This document shows, in pieces, positions 60,140-64,000 of a stretch of 64,000 bases of DNA. The notes beneath the pieces were generated by a model. The model was not told the origin of the DNA. It searched no databases and saw only the letters and a program-made list of their open reading frames with translations. The first letter of the stretch is position 1. Every line of letters starts with the position of its first letter. The stretch is taken from the NCBI RefSeq assembly GCF_032586175.1, contig NZ_JAWHTE010000010.1:1-64000 (forward strand), written 5' to 3'. The stretch comes from Ovoidimarina sediminis (GTDB lineage Bacteria > Pseudomonadota > Alphaproteobacteria > Rhodobacterales > Rhodobacteraceae). The position numbers were made by a program, and so were the translations under genes.

Positions 60140-62500
60140 ATGACGCAAATCGAAAAGCTGAAATCTGCAATCCGTGCCTTGGCCATTCTCTGCATCTTCG
60201 CGTTCACCCCAACTGTAGCGATAGCGCAAGATGCAGCATCGCAAGCGGCAGCCACTCAGTAAGAGAGCGGCGCGGCCCCGGAAAGCCAGACAGGACGTCT
60301 TCTGGAAATCCTGAAGGACGAGACCTCCCGCGCCGCCCTGATCGAAGAGCTTGAGCGCGCGGTTGCGGCGACGCCGGAGGGCGCCGCGGATATCGCAGCG
60401 GCGGCCCCCGAAGAGCAACCTGTATCTCTTGGTCGTCAGTTTGCGTTGATTACTCAGCAGGTAGCCGAAACCGTCGCGGATGGGGTGGCGCAGACCTGGT
60501 GCAGCCTCACGCGCAGCCAGAGCGTTTTCACCAGCCTCGGCACGGATGAGATTCGCATTCTTGCCGATGCCCTTCGCGATCTTTTGCTTGTCATCCTGAT
60601 AACGACCGCCGTGTATCTCACGCTCCGCAGGGCGATGATGCCGGTCTACAGGCGCATGGGAGAGCGCGCGAAGGGCATGGCCATGGTGCCGACGGCGCTT
60701 TTGTTTTCGGGCTCCGTCGCGCTCGATGCCCTGACGGCGATGGCCGCCTGGGGGATCGGCTATGCAATCTTGGTGCTGGCGGTGGGTGAATTCGGGACAA
60801 TCGGCATCCGTCAGTCTCTGTATCTGAATGCCTTTCTTGTCGTTCAGATGACGAAGGTCGTGCTTCGGGCACTGTTGTCGCCTTCCACGGCGGGTTTGCG
60901 CCCGGTGCCGCTTTCTGACGACGGCGCGCGCGACGTCTACCGCAGTGCCGCGCTTGTAGTCAGCGTGCTCGGTTTCGGTCAACTCCTGGTGGTTCCGATC
61001 GTCAACGCCAACGCTTCCTACTTCGCCGGTCGCGGGGTTTCTGCGCTTATCCTGCTGTTCGTCCTGGTCTATCTGGTCGTCTTGGTCATGCGTCGCCGCA
61101 AGACCGTTTCGAACTGGCTGATTTCCCGGCTGGTGGCAAAGTCGGCCGCTCCAGAAAGCGACATCGAGCCTCTCGACGCCGAGCCGGAAGCCGAGCCGCG
61201 TGCGCCGCGCGCCCTGGCGGCAATCGCCCAAAACTGGCACTGGTTCGCCTTTGCCTATCTTGCAGTGATGCTCTTCATCGTTCTGACGCGGCCTTCTTCG
61301 GTTGTTTTCGCGGCGGTGCTCGCTTCCCTGAAGATCGTGCTCGCGCTTGTCGTCGCGTCCCTCGTATCCGCCGTAATAGCGCGGACCATCGCCCAGGGGA
61401 TCAGGCTGCCCGAACATGTGAACAGCCGTCTGCCGCTTTTGGAACGGCGGGTGAACCAGCTGGTGCCGTTCATCCTGATCGGCATCCGCTTCCTCATCAT
61501 GGCGGCGGTCACGGTGTTCGCGCTCGACATGATCGGGGTGATCGAGATCGCCTCATGGTTCCAAAACCCTCTAGCCCTGCAGGTTACCGGCACAAGTGCC
61601 AGTCTTATCTTGATCCTGGGTCTGTCATTTGCCATCTGGCTGGCGGTAGCATCCTGGGTCGAATACCGGCTCAACCCCGACTACGGAGCTGTGCCAACGG
61701 CGCGCGAGCAGACATTGTTGACGCTACTGCGCAATGCAGTTGCAATTGCCCTCTTCATCTTTTCACTAATGTTCTGCCTGTCGGAAATCGGCATCAACAT
61801 CGGCCCGCTGCTGGCCTCTGCCGGGGTGCTGGGGCTTGCCATCGGGTTCGGGGCGCAGAAGATGGTGCAGGACATCATCACCGGCGTCTTCATCCAGTTT
61901 GAGAATGCGATCAACGTGGGCGATGTCGTCACCGCTGGAGGCATTACGGGGGGTGTGGAGAAGCTCACCGTCCGCTCGGTCAGCCTGCGGGACGTGAACG
62001 GCGTGTTTCACATCGTGCCGTTTTCCTCTGTGGACATGGTTTCGAATTTCACCCGGGACTTCGCCTACTTCGTGGCTGACATGGGTGTTGCCTATCGCGA
62101 GGATACAGCAGAGGCAAAACAGGCGATGATCGATGCATTCGACGAACTGCGGGCAAGCGACGAGCATGGCCCGTCGATCATCGGCGATTACGAGTGGTTC
62201 GGGCTCAACAGCTTTGGCGCTAGCGAAATTATTCTTCGTGGAAGGATCAAGACCCTGCCTGGAAAGCAATGGGGGATCGGTCGGGCTTACAATGAGATCG
62301 TCAAACGGGTCTTTGACGAAAGGGGAATCGAGATTCCCTTCCCGCATCAGACGATTTACTTTGGGGAACGCAAAGACGGCACGACGCAGACGATCCATGT
62401 CGCCACGGACGGACTTTCGGAAGGGATTCAGAGCGAGACGGAGCCGAAGCGGTTGACCAAAGAGGACCGAAACCCGCCGCATCGTCGACGTGCTCACTGA
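60140..62500 (+). pseudogene. MscS-family channel, copy 3, interrupted by an in-frame stop
   Basis: From ATG 60140 the frame reads a signal peptide (KSAIRALAILCIFAFTPTVAIAQDAASQAAATQ), then TAA at 60260, then continues without further stops for 745 codons: ESGAAPESQTGRLLEILKDETSRAALIEELERAV, about ten transmembrane helices, the pore helix 'IGPLLASAGVLGLAIGFGAQKMVQDIITGVFIQFENAINVGDVVTAGGITGGVEKLTVRSVSLRDVNGVFHIVPFSSVDMVSNFTRD' and a vestibule ending 'GIEIPFPHQTIYFGE'. The full product would have about 786 residues, like YbiO-type channels. The single stop (probably from GAA) separates the signal peptide from the channel; an internal start at about 60446 would lack it. Otherwise intact. Confidence 0.8.
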
Positions 62501-62611
62501 GATGGAGTGCGTATCGCCGGCAAAAAGTCGAACCTCGTTTGGCTTCTTTGTTCGGCGGAATCGAAGGATGGTCGCGACACTTCAACTTTGAAGCAGGATG
62601 AAGTGTTTGAG

Positions 62612-62764
62612 ATGGGCTTTCGGCGCCGGATCTGTTTCACGGAGAAGCAGAAGGCAGAAATCTGGGATCGCTGGCAACGCGGCGGGTCTATGAGTTCGAT
62701 CGGCCGATTGTTCGATCGCAACACCGAGTTTTGTCAACGCAACCGGCTCTACGCGGCCATCTGA
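62612..62764 (+). pseudogene. IS30-family transposase 5' fragment
   Basis: The frame reads MGFRRRICFTEKQKAEIWDRWQRGGSMSSIGRLFDRN, nearly the same as the start of the IS30 transposase at 51199, then ends after 12 unrelated residues. Its upstream leader contains an inverted repeat ACACTTCA...TGAAGTGT (62577-62606), a plausible remnant of the missing IS30 left end. The rest of the gene is gone. Confidence 0.85.
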
Positions 62765-62941
62765 GAGTTTGACTCATTTCCGCACCGGCGTGGTAATCAC
62801 GCTCAGTAGCAACTCACTTGAAAGCACTTGCATATCTATACGAACACTGAAATTTTTGTCGAGTGAAGCGGGCTTTTTAGGACGTACTGGTATTGGTAGG
62901 CCTGCTCACACAGAAGACATCTGACCAACTGGGAGAAGAGA

Positions 62942-63235
62942 ATGATCCACAAATTGATTCTGCCCTTGGCGGCGACCGCAGTCGTCGCATCCGTTTCAAC
63001 GGCCTCTGCAGATATAACCTTAGTAAACTGCACAGAGTTCACGATCGGTATCAGGGAAGACATTGCCATTCAGGCGGAGGTGCGGGCAGGCTCGCTGGAT
63101 GCAGCGAAAGAGATGATTTGCGCCACTGCTGAGCAACTTGAACGCCCGGATGGTACCGATCCAGAGCGCAAGCTGGTCCACATCATGCCTGCCGATATCC
63201 ATACGGTGGTTGTCTACTTCCCAAGGGCGAACTAA
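62942..63235 (+). CDS. Small secreted protein, copy 2 of a duplicated pair (97 aa)
   Basis: The ATG follows GGGAGAAGAG. It matches the 97-aa product at 1014-1307 at about 80 of 97 positions, with identical signal peptide (except residue 6) and identical C-terminal 27 residues. Changes cluster in residues 25-44. Cysteine positions (about 30 and 60) are shared. A good terminator follows. The two copies have the same orientation, 62 kb apart. Function unknown. Confidence 0.78.
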   Translation: MIHKLILPLAATAVVASVSTASADITLVNCTEFTIGIREDIAIQAEVRAGSLDAAKEMICATAEQLERPDGTDPERKLVHIMPADIHTVVVYFPRAN

Positions 63236-63267
63236 AAGAGTTTCGCGGACTCGCACACCAGCAGGCC

Positions 63268-63298
63268 CCGGACCCATTCGGGGTCTGCTCTTGTTTTG
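63268..63298 (+). terminator. Rho-independent terminator of 97-aa gene copy 2
   Basis: GCAGGCCCCGGA and TCGGGGTCTGC pair with G-T wobbles around CCCAT, followed by TCTTGTTTT. It lies about 35 bases after the stop codon. Confidence 0.75.
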
Positions 63299-63385
63299 GA
63301 TATCGATATATGCGGCTTCCGAACTATCACTTAGCGGCACATTTGGCTTTGTTTTGGTAGAGGATCTACACCGGGCCTTCGGTCG

Positions 63386-63521
63386 TTAATTTGGCGCGCG
63401 GCGCTGCCGGAGCGGCGCTGCGGGTTCGAGTGATATAATGAAATTGGCCGGGTAGTCTGGATGATGGCGCCAGAAACCGGCCCTGACCGCGGTTTCATCG
63501 AGATGCTCATTGATCTCAAAG
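63386..63521 (-). pseudogene. Unidentified protein C-terminal fragment
   Basis: A reverse-strand frame reads EINEHLDETAVRAGFWRHHPDYPANFIISLEPAAPLRQRRAPN and ends in TAA; it joins the 46-bp repeat on its upstream side. I do not recognise the family. It looks like the tail of a truncated gene. Confidence 0.35.
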
Positions 63522-63567
63522 GAGGAAGCCGGATTCGAACTCTGGGATCGGAATCGCGAATATCATT
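63522..63567 (+). repeat. 46-bp repeat, copy 2
   Basis: It matches 12913-12958 at 43 of 46 bases. Here it lies 184 bases before an IS6-type left end, whereas copy 1 is directly adjacent to one. It contains TTCGAA within a GGATTCGAACTC stretch, reminiscent of a tRNA T-arm, but no tRNA can be folded. Confidence 0.7.
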
Positions 63568-63750
63568 GTAGAACTAGCTTTTTTGTTGGCTCCACTCCTT
63601 GGCGCAGCGGCTTCCTACCAAGCTGCGATTACTCGAGACTTCGCCCGATGCGTAGGATTGTGCATGTTGTGCTTGTAGGGGCGACTGAAGAACCAGAGAG
63701 CCTGTGAGAGCGCATCGACCTGGTCATTGTTGGCACCGTTTGGAAACGCG

Positions 63751-64000
63751 GGTGCTGTCAGACCAATGCGAACCAGTCTCTGCTAGGACAGTGTGACTGT
63801 CCCTTATGCCGCGCCAAGCTCGCGCCACTCGGCAAGAGCAGCGGCGCGGTTCTGCTTGAAGAGGTTTCGGGAGGAGAGGCTGCGCTCGTGGTTGAAGTGG
63901 TTCGTGACAGAGGCGTGGACGGAGGCGAACATCTGTAGACTTCGGATGCGCCGGAACCGCTGCATCGCCCGCTCCCGCCGTCGGAACGGCAGGTGTGAAT
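63751..64000 (-). mobile_element. IS6-family element, continuing beyond the window
   Basis: The left inverted repeat GGTGCTGTCAGACCAATGCG aligns with that at 12961. The minus-strand C-terminal part of the transposase is readable from 63804 to the edge: '...HLPFRRRERAMQRFRRIRSLQMFASVHASVTNHFNHERSLSSRNLFKQNRAAALAEWRELGAA', related to but not identical with the complete copy. The rest of the element lies beyond the window. Confidence 0.88.

Noticed and set aside
60107..61417. 436-residue minus-strand reading frame
   Set aside because: Antisense shadow of the third MscS gene; Arg/Gln/His-rich, typical of an antisense frame in GC-rich DNA.

Overview
The window looks like accessory DNA from a moderately high-GC Gram-negative alphaproteobacterium, most likely a marine Rhodobacteraceae/Roseobacter relative. 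This is inferred from gene content (DUF3604, HupE/UreJ, AsmA, ClsC-like phospholipase D, arylsulfatase), from GGAG-type ribosome binding sites with frequent GTG/TTG starts, and from the IS families present (IS6, IS5, IS110, IS30, IS3). There is no rRNA, recognisable tRNA, CRISPR array, replication gene or phage structural module.

Layout. 1-6.9 kb: a broken alpha/beta-hydrolase, small secreted proteins, a twin peptidoglycan-binding-domain protein, a lipoprotein, and a TpsB/FhaC-like outer-membrane translocator followed by a Pro/Thr-repeat secreted protein. 7.4-12.5 kb: a ClsC-like phospholipase D (PLD), an L,D-transpeptidase, half of an FMN-dependent glutamate synthase-like gene, and a secreted amidohydrolase. 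12.5-14 kb: IS3 debris, a complete IS6-type element and two more IS6 end fragments. 14.2-25.6 kb: envelope genes (AsmA, DUF900 hydrolase, HdeD, a small 4-TM protein, a second PLD, cardiolipin synthase, a coiled-coil membrane protein, a YbaY-META protein, a small K+ channel). 25.6-32.6 kb: an eight-haem cytochrome c with a SphA-like outer-membrane protein and an arylsulfatase, divergent from a prokaryotic pentameric ligand-gated ion channel and an ABC membrane domain with no ATPase. 32.9-43.2 kb: HupE, PpiC and DUF3604 in one orientation, an IS5 element, a third PLD, an IS110 element, and a second DUF3604 facing a Crp/Fnr regulator. 45-56.3 kb: a membrane-anchored glycerophosphodiesterase with a frameshifted neighbour, a second YbaY-META protein, two MscS channels, a third DUF3604 and HupE pair wrecked by IS30, and a UspA protein. 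56.3-64 kb: an MscS remnant, IS110, a decayed IS5, a DUF883/YqjE-like pair, IS3 debris, a third MscS channel with an in-frame stop, IS30 debris, a second copy of the 97-aa secreted protein, and an IS6 element running off the edge.

Theme. Most intact genes act on or in the cell envelope: phospholipid synthesis or turnover (three ClsC-like PLDs, one cardiolipin synthase, one GDPD, possibly a dead phospholipase A2-like gene), osmotic or ionic gating (three MscS plus one remnant, a K+ channel, a pLGIC), peptidoglycan (L,D-transpeptidase, PG-binding protein) and outer-membrane lipid homeostasis (AsmA). I read it as a mobile, repeatedly rearranged envelope/osmotic-stress island. This is inference from content, not demonstrated function. 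The most noteworthy signals are the recurrent DUF3604-HupE pairing, the TpsB plus repeat-protein pair, structured leaders upstream of both IS110 recombinases (candidate bridge RNAs), and the pLGIC next to an ATPase-less ABC membrane domain.
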